A stretch of 64,000 nt of DNA from Marinomonas shanghaiensis. GTDB lineage: Bacteria; Pseudomonadota; Gammaproteobacteria; Pseudomonadales; Marinomonadaceae. This document shows, one piece after another, positions 25,571 to 35,717 of the stretch. The stretch is taken from the NCBI RefSeq assembly GCF_003259175.1, contig NZ_QGOK01000005.1, positions 310,001 to 374,000 on the forward strand, read 5' to 3'. Position 1 is the stretch's first letter; every line of letters starts with the position of its first letter. A program made the position numbers and the translations under genes. Below the pieces are notes generated by a model that was given only the letters and a program-made list of their open reading frames with translations, was not told the origin of the DNA and did no database searches.

Positions 25571-26227
25571 ATGCCATTAAGCTGCCTACAAAAAATAAAA
25601 GCGTGGCATATATCACGTCAAGCGATGCAACGCGCTTGGACTGAGTGGAATTACTTGGTATTGGATGTTGAAACCTCTGGCTTGGACCCAAAACAAGACC
25701 ATATCGTTAGCTTTGGTTGGGTGTGCATTCACAAGGGGGTAATTGAATTAGATACAGCACGGCATATTGTGTTGGATAGTGCGCCAATTGGCGACAATGT
25801 TGGCATTCATATGATTACGGACTCCGATGTTCAGCAACAGGGTAAAAAACAAGAAAGCGTGTTGCGTTACTTACGGCATCTACTCCGGGAACGTGTTTTA
25901 GTCATGCACCACGCGCCAATAGAACTGGGCTTTTTAAAACACGCCTGGCAAAGCGAGGCTTTACCGGCATTTTCTGCCAGCTGGCTCGATACGCTTGCGA
26001 TAGAACGCACCAAAGCCAATCGATCTCAACAGCCTATTCAAGATGGTGGCTTTCGCCTTGGTGCTTGTCGAGAACGCTACGGCTTACCAGAATACCAAGG
26101 CCACGACGCCCTAACCGACGCCTTAGCCACCGCAGAATTATTACTTGCACAAATCGCCTATCAAGGCAAAGACTGCCGACTGCATGACTTAAACCAAATG
26201 GGTGGTGGGCGCGTGAGGTTCTTGTAA
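25571..26227 (+). CDS. DnaQ-like (DEDDh) 3'-5' exonuclease
   Basis: 218 residues. ExoI is LVLDVETSGLDP (D and E metal ligands), ExoII is in HHAPIELGFL, and ExoIII is GHDALTDALATAELL with the DEDDh histidine. An N-terminal basic stretch of about 20 residues precedes the domain. The ATG abuts the stop of the CBS/DUF294 gene, so the two are co-transcribed and probably functionally linked. It is a stand-alone epsilon-like nuclease; whether its substrate is DNA or RNA is unknown. Its last 39 bases overlap the convergent metallophosphoesterase gene. Confidence 0.87.
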   Translation: MPLSCLQKIKAWHISRQAMQRAWTEWNYLVLDVETSGLDPKQDHIVSFGWVCIHKGVIELDTARHIVLDSAPIGDNVGIHMITDSDVQQQGKKQESVLRYLRHLLRERVLVMHHAPIELGFLKHAWQSEALPAFSASWLDTLAIERTKANRSQQPIQDGGFRLGACRERYGLPEYQGHDALTDALATAELLLAQIAYQGKDCRLHDLNQMGGGRVRFL

Positions 26228-27001
26228 CCCCCAGTCTTCCTTGGGCTCGGTAGCAAGAACTTTTGGGGTTTCCGACCAATGTATCAGGCTCATTTCCCCT
26301 GCAGCAGATTCTGTTAATGCTGTGCAGTGTTCGACCCAATCTCCATCGTTGCAATAGAGAACATCGTCTTTGATTCTGAACGAGGCAAAGTGAATATGGC
26401 CGCAGATGTAGCCATCGACTTTATGGTTTCTGGCAGATTTGAGGGCAGCGGTTTCAAAACGATCAATGAATTCTTTGGCTTTGCTAATATGACTTTTTAA
26501 ATAACCTGCCAGTGACCAATAAGGTAAGCCGATAAGTCGTCTTACGCCGTTTATCCATTGATTCAGCGACAACATGAGACCATGCGCTTTATCGCCTATG
26601 GCGAGCATGAGAGGGCTGATTTTTACCATTTGATCGAATTCGTCACCGTGACTGACATAGAAGGTACGACCGTTAGCGGTTTTGTGGCGTGCGTTGAGTT
26701 TTATCTCGACTCCTGAAAGTGTCTGACCGGCAAATTGGCGGAAAAACGCATCATGGTTGCCCGGAATATAAATGACTCTGGTGCCGGACTTTGCCATGGC
26801 AAGAATGCGTTCGACCACCTGATGATGCGTATCGACAAAGTAGGCTTTAGAGCGCATTTCTTGTAGGTCGATAATGTCTCCAACCAAATACAAGGTATCG
26901 GTTTTGATGCTTTGCAAAAAATCCAATAAATGCGCAGCTTGGCAGGCTTTGGTTCCCAAATGCACGTCAGATATGAACACGGATCGAAATGTGGTCTGCA
27001 T
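26189..27001 (-). CDS. Calcineurin-like metallophosphoesterase (LpxH/YbbF-like)
   Basis: 270 residues. The five metal-site motifs are visible in order: ISDVHLG, LVGDIID, GNHD, SHGDEFD and CGHIHFA. The length and the SHGDEFDQMV segment suit the UDP-2,3-diacylglucosamine pyrophosphatase-like branch, but assignment as LpxH itself is not secure. ATG 27001 is chosen for the AGGAGG site 7 bases before it; an upstream in-frame ATG at 27025 lacks one. The 3' end overlaps the exonuclease gene on the other strand by 39 bases. Confidence 0.82.
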   Translation of the reverse strand: MQTTFRSVFISDVHLGTKACQAAHLLDFLQSIKTDTLYLVGDIIDLQEMRSKAYFVDTHHQVVERILAMAKSGTRVIYIPGNHDAFFRQFAGQTLSGVEIKLNARHKTANGRTFYVSHGDEFDQMVKISPLMLAIGDKAHGLMLSLNQWINGVRRLIGLPYWSLAGYLKSHISKAKEFIDRFETAALKSARNHKVDGYICGHIHFASFRIKDDVLYCNDGDWVEHCTALTESAAGEMSLIHWSETPKVLATEPKEDWGLQEPHAPTTHLV

Positions 27002-27084
27002 AAAAACGCCTCCTTTATGGTTCATTTTAAGGGTAAAGCGTTTTTGTGACAGAGTTATGAGGGCTTTGTGACAGTTAGGTCACA

Positions 27085-28851
27085 TTATCCTATTGCGGTT
27101 ATTTGTGTGAGATAAGGTTGCAGATAAATACAGTTGCCCCCTTGTTGTTTGGCCGATTTTTTGGCTTGAGCAGCCAGCTCTGCGACTTGATGATGGTTGC
27201 CGCATTGCTGTGGATTGGGGTGAACGACACCGATTGCTAAGCTCAAAATAGGGTGAAAAAGTACTTCACCATGGCGATTTTTTGTCCAAACACCGCCTTC
27301 TTGAAGTGTGTCAGTGGTATAAAATTCTCGTACTTTTTGTTCAAACGCAAGGAGAATTGACTCACATTGAAGGCGCCAATCTTCATCGCCAAAAATCACC
27401 ACAAAATCGTCACCACCAATATGGCCGATGAAATTATTGTCAGGGGTAACCCACTCTTTAATCAAAGAACCAACCAGTTGAATAACCGCGTCGCCTTTTG
27501 AGTAGCCAAAGAAGTCATTAAACGGTTTGAAATCATTCAGGTCAAAATACGCCACATAGAAATTGTCATTTGCGGCTAAACGCCGACTGACTTCTCTATG
27601 AATGGGGACATTGCCGGGCAACAGTGTGAGTGGATTGGAATAGGTTGCGTTTTGTATTTTTAGTTCGGTAATCCGTTTTAGTAGATCTCTAAGATGCCCT
27701 GTACCAATAAATTTGCCTTCTTTTACGACAATAATTTCGTTGTTGAGTCGATCGGCCTCTTGATCAGTGATTAAGGTCGACACACTGGAAAGACTCACAT
27801 CACTTTCTACGATCAGTGCGTCTTTGCTGAGCAAATTGGTGACGGATTTATGTTCGTACAGTGCTCGACCATAGGGTGTTGAAAACAGTTCATGCAATTG
27901 GTTGCGATGTACGACTCCAAGTGGCTCTTGCTGATCGTTTAAGATAGGGATAGCAACGAGGTCTGGTTGTTTTTTGAAACATTGTGACGCGTCTTCTAAA
28001 AGACAATCCTCATGCAGTGTTGGTGTTGGCCGACATAAAGTTTGTACGGTCTCGGTATGATCAATATGAAACTGAGAACGTCTTTGAGCCTGTTTGACCA
28101 AATAGGGGTGTGTTGAAAAAGCGGGGTTTTCCGTAGGCCGTCCCAGAAAATAACCTTGTCCCAAGGTAACGCCAATTTCAATCAGTTGATCGAGTTCTTG
28201 TTGGGTTTCTATGCCTTCAGCGATAAGGATGCAGTTTAGTCGTTGCGCGATGGTCAGGATGGACCGAACAAATTCACGTTTGATCTCGTCTTTGTCGATG
28301 CCTTTAATAAAGTGTTTATCGACTTTGACGATGTCCGGCTGTAATTCAGACCAGAGTTGCAAGCCGGAGTAGCCAACGCCTAAATCATCAATGGCGACTT
28401 GGAACCCCATTTTACGATAATGGTCAACGCTGCTGCGTGGTAAACCATTATGATCATATGGATGCTGTTCGGACAGCTCAATCACGATGTCTTTTTGATC
28501 CAATCCTAAGTCTTTTAAAATGGCCAGCGTCATACCTGACTGATGATTAGGTGAGGCTAAGAGAGAGGCACTGACATTTAAAAAGAGACGGCCTTTTAGT
28601 GCTAACTTGGCAAATTTTGAGAGCGCTTTTTCTCGACAAAGTAGCTCTAATTTATGGAGCTTTCCTTGCTGCTGAGCCACTGTGAATAATGGATCAGGAG
28701 AGAACAGTGTGGAATTCATTGGTCCACGAGACAGGGCTTCGTGCCCGTATATTTCACCATTTGCTAAATCGTAAATAGGCTGGAAATAGGGTGTGATTAA
28801 TCCATTTGAAAGGATTTTCTCAAGTAGAGCATGGTCGTCAATTTGGCTCAT
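27085..28851 (-). CDS. EAL-CBS-GGDDF cyclic-di-GMP phosphodiesterase
   Basis: 588 residues. The EAL domain comes first (about 10-250) and looks catalytically complete: EALSRG, LFLNVSAS, VIELSE, AIDDLGVGYSGL, KVDKHF, IAEGIET and GQGYFLGRP. A CBS pair follows (about 275-395), then a GGDEF domain (about 405-575) whose active motif reads GGDDF within GHIGGDDFVVIFGDED. An intact EAL with an altered cyclase motif suggests a phosphodiesterase controlled by nucleotide binding at the CBS and GGDDF domains. It is a single gene without operon partners. Confidence 0.87.
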   Translation of the reverse strand: MSQIDDHALLEKILSNGLITPYFQPIYDLANGEIYGHEALSRGPMNSTLFSPDPLFTVAQQQGKLHKLELLCREKALSKFAKLALKGRLFLNVSASLLASPNHQSGMTLAILKDLGLDQKDIVIELSEQHPYDHNGLPRSSVDHYRKMGFQVAIDDLGVGYSGLQLWSELQPDIVKVDKHFIKGIDKDEIKREFVRSILTIAQRLNCILIAEGIETQQELDQLIEIGVTLGQGYFLGRPTENPAFSTHPYLVKQAQRRSQFHIDHTETVQTLCRPTPTLHEDCLLEDASQCFKKQPDLVAIPILNDQQEPLGVVHRNQLHELFSTPYGRALYEHKSVTNLLSKDALIVESDVSLSSVSTLITDQEADRLNNEIIVVKEGKFIGTGHLRDLLKRITELKIQNATYSNPLTLLPGNVPIHREVSRRLAANDNFYVAYFDLNDFKPFNDFFGYSKGDAVIQLVGSLIKEWVTPDNNFIGHIGGDDFVVIFGDEDWRLQCESILLAFEQKVREFYTTDTLQEGGVWTKNRHGEVLFHPILSLAIGVVHPNPQQCGNHHQVAELAAQAKKSAKQQGGNCIYLQPYLTQITAIG

Positions 28852-29137
28852 TTCGTCTCAAAACTGTCTTGGTTAAAGAAGTATCTAAGAACGAATTTTA
28901 TGTCATATTTATGACGTTTTGATGACTAAAAAAGCTGGGGATGGGGGAGTTTGAAGAAGGCGTTTTGCAGTGATAACCCTGTTACCGGATCGATTTGTTA
29001 TTCTTGCCGTTCGATCATCGGAAACATGGGGTACGGTCTGCCATTCCGTTATTTGTTTCGACAGCGGCTGTTGATTTTGTCTTTTTCAGACAAGCCACAA
29101 CGGCAGCGAAAAGGGCAAATAACGTAGATGTAGAGAC

Positions 29138-29326
29138 TTAGTGCTGTGGTTGCGCTGATGTTTTTACGGTGCGATTTGCAGTTAGTTTTACAAACAAAGC
29201 TTTTACGCTTGCGCTGGCTTTTTTGATTGCTGCAGCATAATAAGCACGGCGTAATTCGTAAGCTTTTTCTACATAGTAATCTGTATCAAGGTTACCGAAT
29301 GTGTCGTATTTCATATCGTTTTTCAT
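29138..29326 (-). CDS. Small basic protein, possibly RSP_7527-like
   Basis: 62 residues. A tyrosine-rich N-terminal half (YDTFGNLDTDYYVEKAYELR) leads to an alanine/lysine amphipathic helix (RAYYAAAIKKASASVKALFV) and a polar tail. It resembles the short RSP_7527-type proteins, often small-RNA- or stress-associated in alphaproteobacteria, but this is from memory of the pattern and is tentative. ATG 29326 is chosen because AGGAG lies 8 bases upstream; the frame is open to 29353. Stands alone between an intergenic stretch of 286 bases with no recognised element and pobR. Confidence 0.6.
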   Translation of the reverse strand: MKNDMKYDTFGNLDTDYYVEKAYELRRAYYAAAIKKASASVKALFVKLTANRTVKTSAQPQH

Positions 29327-29432
29327 GGTTATGCTCCTAAAAAGTTCAGTCATATTTGACAGTTGTTATTTTAGGTTTTGACCAATCATTCAGCAAACGA
29401 TCAATTTTCAGCTAATAGGTTAGAAAAATTCA

Positions 29433-30326
29433 TCATATCGTTGGTTGGTTACTTAATGCTCTGAATTTTCCAGGAGGAAGGCCGGTCGAGCGTTTAAAAA
29501 AACGTGAGAAGTAACCTGGATCCTTGAAGCCTAAATCGTAGCTTATTTCTTCCACTGAACGCACGGTATAAATAAGGCTACGCTTAGCTTCCAGCAAAAT
29601 ACGATCATGAATCAGGTCGAGCACACTTTGATTGAAATTCGTCTTGCTGAGTCTGTTTAAGCGGCTGGTGGAAGTGCCTAAAGCATGTGCATACTGATCA
29701 CTGGTCCAATGTTCGCGATAGTGCTTTTCGATCAGCTCTTTTAGCAACTGTGCATGACTGCCTTCGGTTTTGTTTGTGCTTCCAGTCGTACCGTTTGCAT
29801 ATTGACGGTAGAGCAACAGTAAAATGGCCTTAATCAGATATTCACTCATCAACGCGCGTCCTTCACGAATGAATGCCGACTCATTCTCGAGTTGCTGAAT
29901 CAGTGGCCAAAGCTCAGAAAATACATTGCGATGATCATTAAAATCAATGTAGCACGCTTGGCTGAGCAAGGGTTGGATGAATTTAGCCGCTTTTTCTTGA
30001 TAAGCATCTTCAAGTAAGGGTTCTGCGATGCTAATGACTCGGCCATCGGTATCGGGTGCGAAGCGAAAACCATGAACGACTCCAGCCGGTACAATAATGG
30101 CCCAAGCGCCTTGCAGTTTGTATTGCTGCTCGTCTAGCTGAACCTTGGCTTCCCCGGATTTTAAAATAAGAATTTGAAACAGTTGTGCATGCCGATGAGG
30201 GTTTATTTTCCAGCCAAGGTTGCCGCTGCGCGATTCAATGTCCTCAATATGGAAAAATTCTGGGTCATTAATCCAACTGGACTCACCATAAAGTCCAAAG
30301 TGTGGAATATTGGATACTCGTGACAT
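29433..30326 (-). CDS. pobR: AraC-family regulator of 4-hydroxybenzoate use (PobR-like)
   Basis: 297 residues. An N-terminal cupin domain (HIEDIESRSGNLGWKINPHRH and PAGVVHGF) precedes a C-terminal double helix-turn-helix, with SVEEISYDLGFKDPGYFSRFFKR as the second unit. It is divergent from pobA across 257 bases, the usual arrangement for AraC-type PobR activators, which induce pobA in response to 4-hydroxybenzoate. The ATG at 30326 is used; a longer open frame to 30416 adds a hydrophobic, unconserved stretch. No clear ribosome site is seen. Confidence 0.8.
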   Translation of the reverse strand: MSRVSNIPHFGLYGESSWINDPEFFHIEDIESRSGNLGWKINPHRHAQLFQILILKSGEAKVQLDEQQYKLQGAWAIIVPAGVVHGFRFAPDTDGRVISIAEPLLEDAYQEKAAKFIQPLLSQACYIDFNDHRNVFSELWPLIQQLENESAFIREGRALMSEYLIKAILLLLYRQYANGTTGSTNKTEGSHAQLLKELIEKHYREHWTSDQYAHALGTSTSRLNRLSKTNFNQSVLDLIHDRILLEAKRSLIYTVRSVEEISYDLGFKDPGYFSRFFKRSTGLPPGKFRALSNQPTI

Positions 30327-30394
30327 GAGGAAATAATCTCTTGTTAATACGGTAAAAAAAGACAAAATAATCGGATATATAGCGACTTTTATAA

Positions 30395-31786
<1,392 letters not shown>

Positions 31787-31808
31787 TGCATAAAGTAGGC
31801 GAGTAACA

Positions 31809-31858
31809 AACGGTAGCGGCCTTGTAAGATCGATCATGGCCGCTACTGTTCGTCTTTT
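31809..31858 (+). terminator. Rho-independent terminator after pobA
   Basis: AACGGTAGCGGCC pairs with GGCCGCTACTGTT (13 pairs, one G-T) around a 16-base loop, followed by CGTCTTTTT. It lies between pobA and the convergent SEC-C gene. Confidence 0.85.
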
Positions 31859-31880
31859 TAAAGACTCTGGCTTGGCGTAC

Positions 31881-32213
31881 TTAGCCGCAGCATTTTTTGT
31901 ATTTCTTGTTACTCCCACATGAACACGGGTCATTACGTTGTGGGGTTTTCTCAGCCATCTGAGGTGTTGGTTTGTTAAGCACGACGTCTAAAGCTGAAAT
32001 GTCTTCTGCCGCTTCACTGTTAATGTGAATCTCAGCAAATAAATGATGGGCGACTAATATGGCGTGAATTTCACGCTCGCGCTCAGCACTTTGCACTTGT
32101 AAAACCAGCGGGTTTTCTTCACTACCGGATTTCACTTTAGGCTTGGGTTGATAATTGCCTAAATTATGCTTTTCCATAATGTCGGGTTTACCGCGATAAA
32201 AGAATTTTGACAC
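31881..32213 (-). CDS. SEC-C motif protein (PBPRA1643-like)
   Basis: 110 residues ending with a SEC-C zinc-binding motif, RNDPCSCGSNKKYKKCCG. The N-terminus KFFYRGKPDIMEKHNLGNY and the central stretch fit the PBPRA1643 family of SWIM/SEC-C proteins in marine gammaproteobacteria, whose role is unknown. The start codon is GTG, supported by AGGAAC six bases upstream. It converges on pobA. Confidence 0.82.
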   Translation of the reverse strand: MSKFFYRGKPDIMEKHNLGNYQPKPKVKSGSEENPLVLQVQSAEREREIHAILVAHHLFAEIHINSEAAEDISALDVVLNKPTPQMAEKTPQRNDPCSCGSNKKYKKCCG

Positions 32214-32319
32214 TGGTGTTCCTAATGATGTGTAAAGTCACTCAGAGTAAGCAACTAAAGTCCGCGCAGTCTAACAGAATTTAGCGTGCTTAGCGCGTGT
32301 CTTTCATGTGCTGATAAGG

Positions 32320-33348
32320 TCAATTCAAACGCGTTAACCAAGTAAACATGGCTTCTATCGCTTGATTTGACCAAGCTGAGGTGGCTTGTTCTTGGGCTTT
32401 GTCTAGGGTTTTAGCAATACCTCTAGCACTGACTGTCCAGGAAGCAAGTCGTGCGCCGGCGGGATCAATCAGTTCTAATGTGCCATCCTCAAAGACATAA
32501 AAGCGCCCATTTTGTTCTTCATGATGTTGTGCTGTTCGGCTATTCAGTGTGAATAAGGAGCCACTTTTAGGTGTGAGCCCAAATTGGGAAAGTGCGCTGG
32601 CAAGAGAGTCCGCTTGCTTTGTGGCTGAAACATCAAAGCCATACTGCGTGAGCGCCTGGTTGAGTCGTTGTTCTATGTCTTGTATTTCTGTATCGGCTTT
32701 GCCTGCAAAGCGACGTTCCGTTGAATAAAGGCCGAGCTCGCTTTCATAGGACTTTCGTTGAGCAAAATAAGGAATAAGCTGCATGTAAGTTTGCCAGTCT
32801 TGAGGTGCAGGATTGTGGTCTTCTGTTTGTGTTAATGACGTCGCCAGTTTACGAATCATGTCGTCTGTATCGTTTAGGGCGATTTTTAACTTGGCAACAA
32901 TGCGGCTACGATCAATCGACTGCAATGCGTATACATAATTTTTGTCGGCAAAGCGTTGTTCGTTGACGGTCTGTTCCAGTTCAATGGGGGCGGTTGTTAT
33001 CTGTGTATAGGCGGTTTGCGTTTTTAAAACCTGCTCAGCACCTTGTCCTGATCTGACTTGTGTGTCTTGCGTATTCACTTGACTGACTTGGGTACGAAGT
33101 TGCTGAGCAATCTGCAGATTGCCGTTTTGCTCAGCTTGAGTGAAGGCTAAGGCAATATTTTCAATACGTGCTGCGCTGCCTACGCCATACAAATGTGTGT
33201 TGCTTTGAGGAGGCGACATAACCCAGTCAGGTAGGCGTTCCTCGCTCTGCGACACGTTTGTATTGACGCTTGAACAGCCCGTTAAGCTGAGCAATAGCGC
33301 AGCGAAGATAAGGCTGTGTCGTCTGGCAGGAAGCGCAAAACATTGCAT
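32320..33348 (-). CDS. LPP20-family lipoprotein
   Basis: 342 residues. A lipobox LTGC places the acylated cysteine at residue 25. LPP20-type features are PDWVMSPP followed by YGVGSAARIENIALAFTQAEQNGNLQIAQQL. The rest is helical and glutamine-rich. It follows lpoB by two bases and so belongs to the same operon. LPP20/FlgP-like lipoproteins lie in the outer membrane, but no flagellar gene is near; with LpoB next door, a cell-wall role is more likely (inference). Confidence 0.8.
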   Translation of the reverse strand: MQCFALPARRHSLIFAALLLSLTGCSSVNTNVSQSEERLPDWVMSPPQSNTHLYGVGSAARIENIALAFTQAEQNGNLQIAQQLRTQVSQVNTQDTQVRSGQGAEQVLKTQTAYTQITTAPIELEQTVNEQRFADKNYVYALQSIDRSRIVAKLKIALNDTDDMIRKLATSLTQTEDHNPAPQDWQTYMQLIPYFAQRKSYESELGLYSTERRFAGKADTEIQDIEQRLNQALTQYGFDVSATKQADSLASALSQFGLTPKSGSLFTLNSRTAQHHEEQNGRFYVFEDGTLELIDPAGARLASWTVSARGIAKTLDKAQEQATSAWSNQAIEAMFTWLTRLN

Positions 33349-33350
33349 GA

Positions 33351-33977
33351 TTAGAAAAAGCCTTTATCTGCCAATTTTTTGATCTTCTTCTGACCGTTCC
33401 ATACTTCACGGTTGGTGGTCATATCAATCAATTTCAAATCGACTTGATAGAAGCTGACACGCTGATCGCCATTGGAATCAACAATGGAGTTGATGGTACC
33501 CGATAAGGCAAAACCAGCGCCTTGCTCAAGTCCAAATTTCGCGACAGTATCCGGTGCAGCATTAAGCTCTTGCTCTTCTCGCTCAGCACGAACGTCGTCA
33601 CGCTCTGCGCCAGACACGACAAAATCAACTTTGCCAGCACGCAATAGACTGCGTTTGATGTCGTTAATAAAGGTCTCGACAGGAATATGCTCAGAGGTTT
33701 TATTACGAATACTCTGCACTATTACCGTCGGATTGCCTTTGTTGCTAAAATTGTAATCACGAAACCACGGGAAAGTGAGCATGTCCCCCATCATTTCTTC
33801 TGCTACAAGGCGGGAATCCGTGTCATTCCAGCGATCAGAGAGCATAACGTCTTCGTTGGTATCCAAGCGCTTCACACTGCCAGAGCAGGCGCTTAACAAC
33901 ATTGCCATAAAGAGCGTAAATAGACCCTTCACTGACAGGATTGTCCATTTGGAATGTTTTGGTGTCGCGATGAACAT
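33351..33977 (-). CDS. lpoB: Penicillin-binding protein activator LpoB
   Basis: 208-residue outer-membrane lipoprotein. The lipobox LSAC puts the lipidated cysteine at residue 31. LpoB-family features include DRWNDTDSRLVAEEMMGDML, PTVIVQSIRNKTSEHIPVETFINDIKRSLLRAGKVDFV, and the C-terminal NREVWNGQKKIKKL. In E. coli LpoB reaches through the peptidoglycan to activate PBP1b. It is the middle gene of a lipoprotein operon. AAGGA lies upstream of its ATG. Confidence 0.86.
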   Translation of the reverse strand: MFIATPKHSKWTILSVKGLFTLFMAMLLSACSGSVKRLDTNEDVMLSDRWNDTDSRLVAEEMMGDMLTFPWFRDYNFSNKGNPTVIVQSIRNKTSEHIPVETFINDIKRSLLRAGKVDFVVSGAERDDVRAEREEQELNAAPDTVAKFGLEQGAGFALSGTINSIVDSNGDQRVSFYQVDLKLIDMTTNREVWNGQKKIKKLADKGFF

Positions 33978-34048
33978 GAGTATTTTCCTTACGTGTGTTT
34001 TAGCGGATGGTTATGGCGTCTAACCAATAACCTTTGAGTGTAACGAAT

Positions 34049-35716
34049 TTAGTTAGGATTGCGTAGATTCCAAACTTTAATTTTGTTTGCTTCCAGATGT
34101 ATTTTACCAAGAGAAAATGTCTTCTGATTGATTTGATAATCTGGCGTGTATTCGCCCGGAGGCAATGGTGCTCGTGTTAATCTAACTTGGGCTGGTAACG
34201 TCAGCCAATTTCGGGTGTCTGCAGCAGAAGAAGCAAAGACAGCCACTTGACCAATCAGATTTAAAATTAATGCCGCGTTTTGGTCCTGTACATTGGAGGA
34301 TACTTGATACGCTAACCAGCTGCGTAATAGTTCTCTTACTAAGCCTTCATAAATGTCTCGTTGTGCTTGTGCTAGTTGCTCTTGAAAGGCGATATCCGCG
34401 AGAGAGGTCATGCGAATACTGTTACTAAAAGGCGCTAAATTTGGCGTGTTCACTTGCAACGTTGGCTGGTGATGGTCCAATGTGAAACGGGTGTAATATG
34501 GCACCGTCACTCGTATAGTTTGCTCGGTCAGCAATTTATCGACATTGGTGGCGCTGAGTTGTTGCCAAACAGGACGGCCAAGAATAACTCGCTTGGTAAA
34601 AATGCCAGAAAAGGTTCCCCACGCGCCGCCGGCTTTGTAGTTCGCAATCAGATTCAGTGGATTGATATCCGCATAGACCATGGTAAACCAACGGAATGAA
34701 TCATTCGCTTGAGTGGTTCCACCAGCGTGCAGCGGTTCTAAAACCAAAGAGTAAGCGCGTGGATCGGCATACAATAATAAAGTCATTTCGCTTTTGTCTG
34801 GGACAAACCCTTGATGTTCTAAAATGACCAGTTCAGACTCACCGTCATGGTATTGTTTGAGCGTATCTTGCATGGATGGAGAAAGCTTGGTGTTAATGAG
34901 TTGTTGAATCTCATCTTGGTTGTAACCGCTTTTTTGCATCATGCGAATCGTGTCGAGCCAAGCGCGTTCCGCTGTTATAGCAGGTAAATCGTATTGTGTT
35001 GCGTAGCCATCTTGATAGAGATTGGCCGCTTTTTGATAACTAATTCGAGCGTCATCGAATTCACCGCTTATTTCATACTGTAAACCTTCCATATAGCGGG
35101 CCCAGGCGTCATCACGGTAGATAAATTGATCGGTATCGCGTCCGCCTGTGTAAAAGTTTCCTAACCAGCTAAGTGCTTTCATGTAAAAGGCTTGGTTTTC
35201 TTTTGCTTTGAGATCTTGATAGCTTGGATTTTGTGCTCGAATTTCATTTAGTTTTATGTCGATACGACGTACTTCAACCAAGGCTGCATCGTGGAGCTGA
35301 CGTTTTTGGCGTATGTCTTCTTCTTGTTCTGCTAGCGCAAGGTAGTTGAGTGATTTAAGGTAGCTGATGTACACGCCTTCTATGCCACTACCACGATAAT
35401 CACTTTGTCTAGGATTGGTGAGTAGCGCCCAAGAGCGGTTAGAAAATTTTTCTGGAAAAAAGGTGTCACTTAACTTTTCAGCCTGTTCTAACAGCGTGTT
35501 ACTGCGCTCAAAATCGCCTTGATTTTGGGCAAGAGCGCCAGCTTCCATATAGTACAGTAGCTTGTCTTGAGGGTTGTTGAGTACGCCTTCCAGTTTATTC
35601 TCTGCGGCTTTCCATTCGCCTTCTTTGGCTAAGCTTAGACCCGCATCGATATCTTGTTTGTAAGTGGCACAGCCGGCTAAAAAGCAAACGCTTGCCCAAA
35701 GGAATAGCCACTTCAC
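34049..35716 (-). CDS. COG3014-type lipoprotein with TPR-like repeats
   Basis: 555 residues. A short signal peptide ends in lipobox LAGC with the lipidated cysteine at residue 16. The N-terminal half contains TPR-like helical pairs (EGEWKAAENKLEGVLNN, QGDFERSNTLLEQAEKL, EFDDARISYQKAANLYQDG). The C-terminal half is a beta-rich unknown domain. This matches the COG3014 group, commonly encoded with LpoB and LPP20 proteins. The start is GTG, one base after the stop of the upstream 40-codon gene, and an AAGGA site lies inside that gene's end, so translation is coupled. Confidence 0.8.
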   Translation of the reverse strand: MKWLFLWASVCFLAGCATYKQDIDAGLSLAKEGEWKAAENKLEGVLNNPQDKLLYYMEAGALAQNQGDFERSNTLLEQAEKLSDTFFPEKFSNRSWALLTNPRQSDYRGSGIEGVYISYLKSLNYLALAEQEEDIRQKRQLHDAALVEVRRIDIKLNEIRAQNPSYQDLKAKENQAFYMKALSWLGNFYTGGRDTDQFIYRDDAWARYMEGLQYEISGEFDDARISYQKAANLYQDGYATQYDLPAITAERAWLDTIRMMQKSGYNQDEIQQLINTKLSPSMQDTLKQYHDGESELVILEHQGFVPDKSEMTLLLYADPRAYSLVLEPLHAGGTTQANDSFRWFTMVYADINPLNLIANYKAGGAWGTFSGIFTKRVILGRPVWQQLSATNVDKLLTEQTIRVTVPYYTRFTLDHHQPTLQVNTPNLAPFSNSIRMTSLADIAFQEQLAQAQRDIYEGLVRELLRSWLAYQVSSNVQDQNAALILNLIGQVAVFASSAADTRNWLTLPAQVRLTRAPLPPGEYTPDYQINQKTFSLGKIHLEANKIKVWNLRNPN

Positions 35717-35717
35717 G

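Noticed and set aside
28852..29137. Possible riboswitch or small RNA in the 286-base gap before the 62-residue gene.
   Set aside because: I looked for cyclic-di-GMP (GEMM), cobalamin and TPP motifs and found none; only weak short repeats are present.
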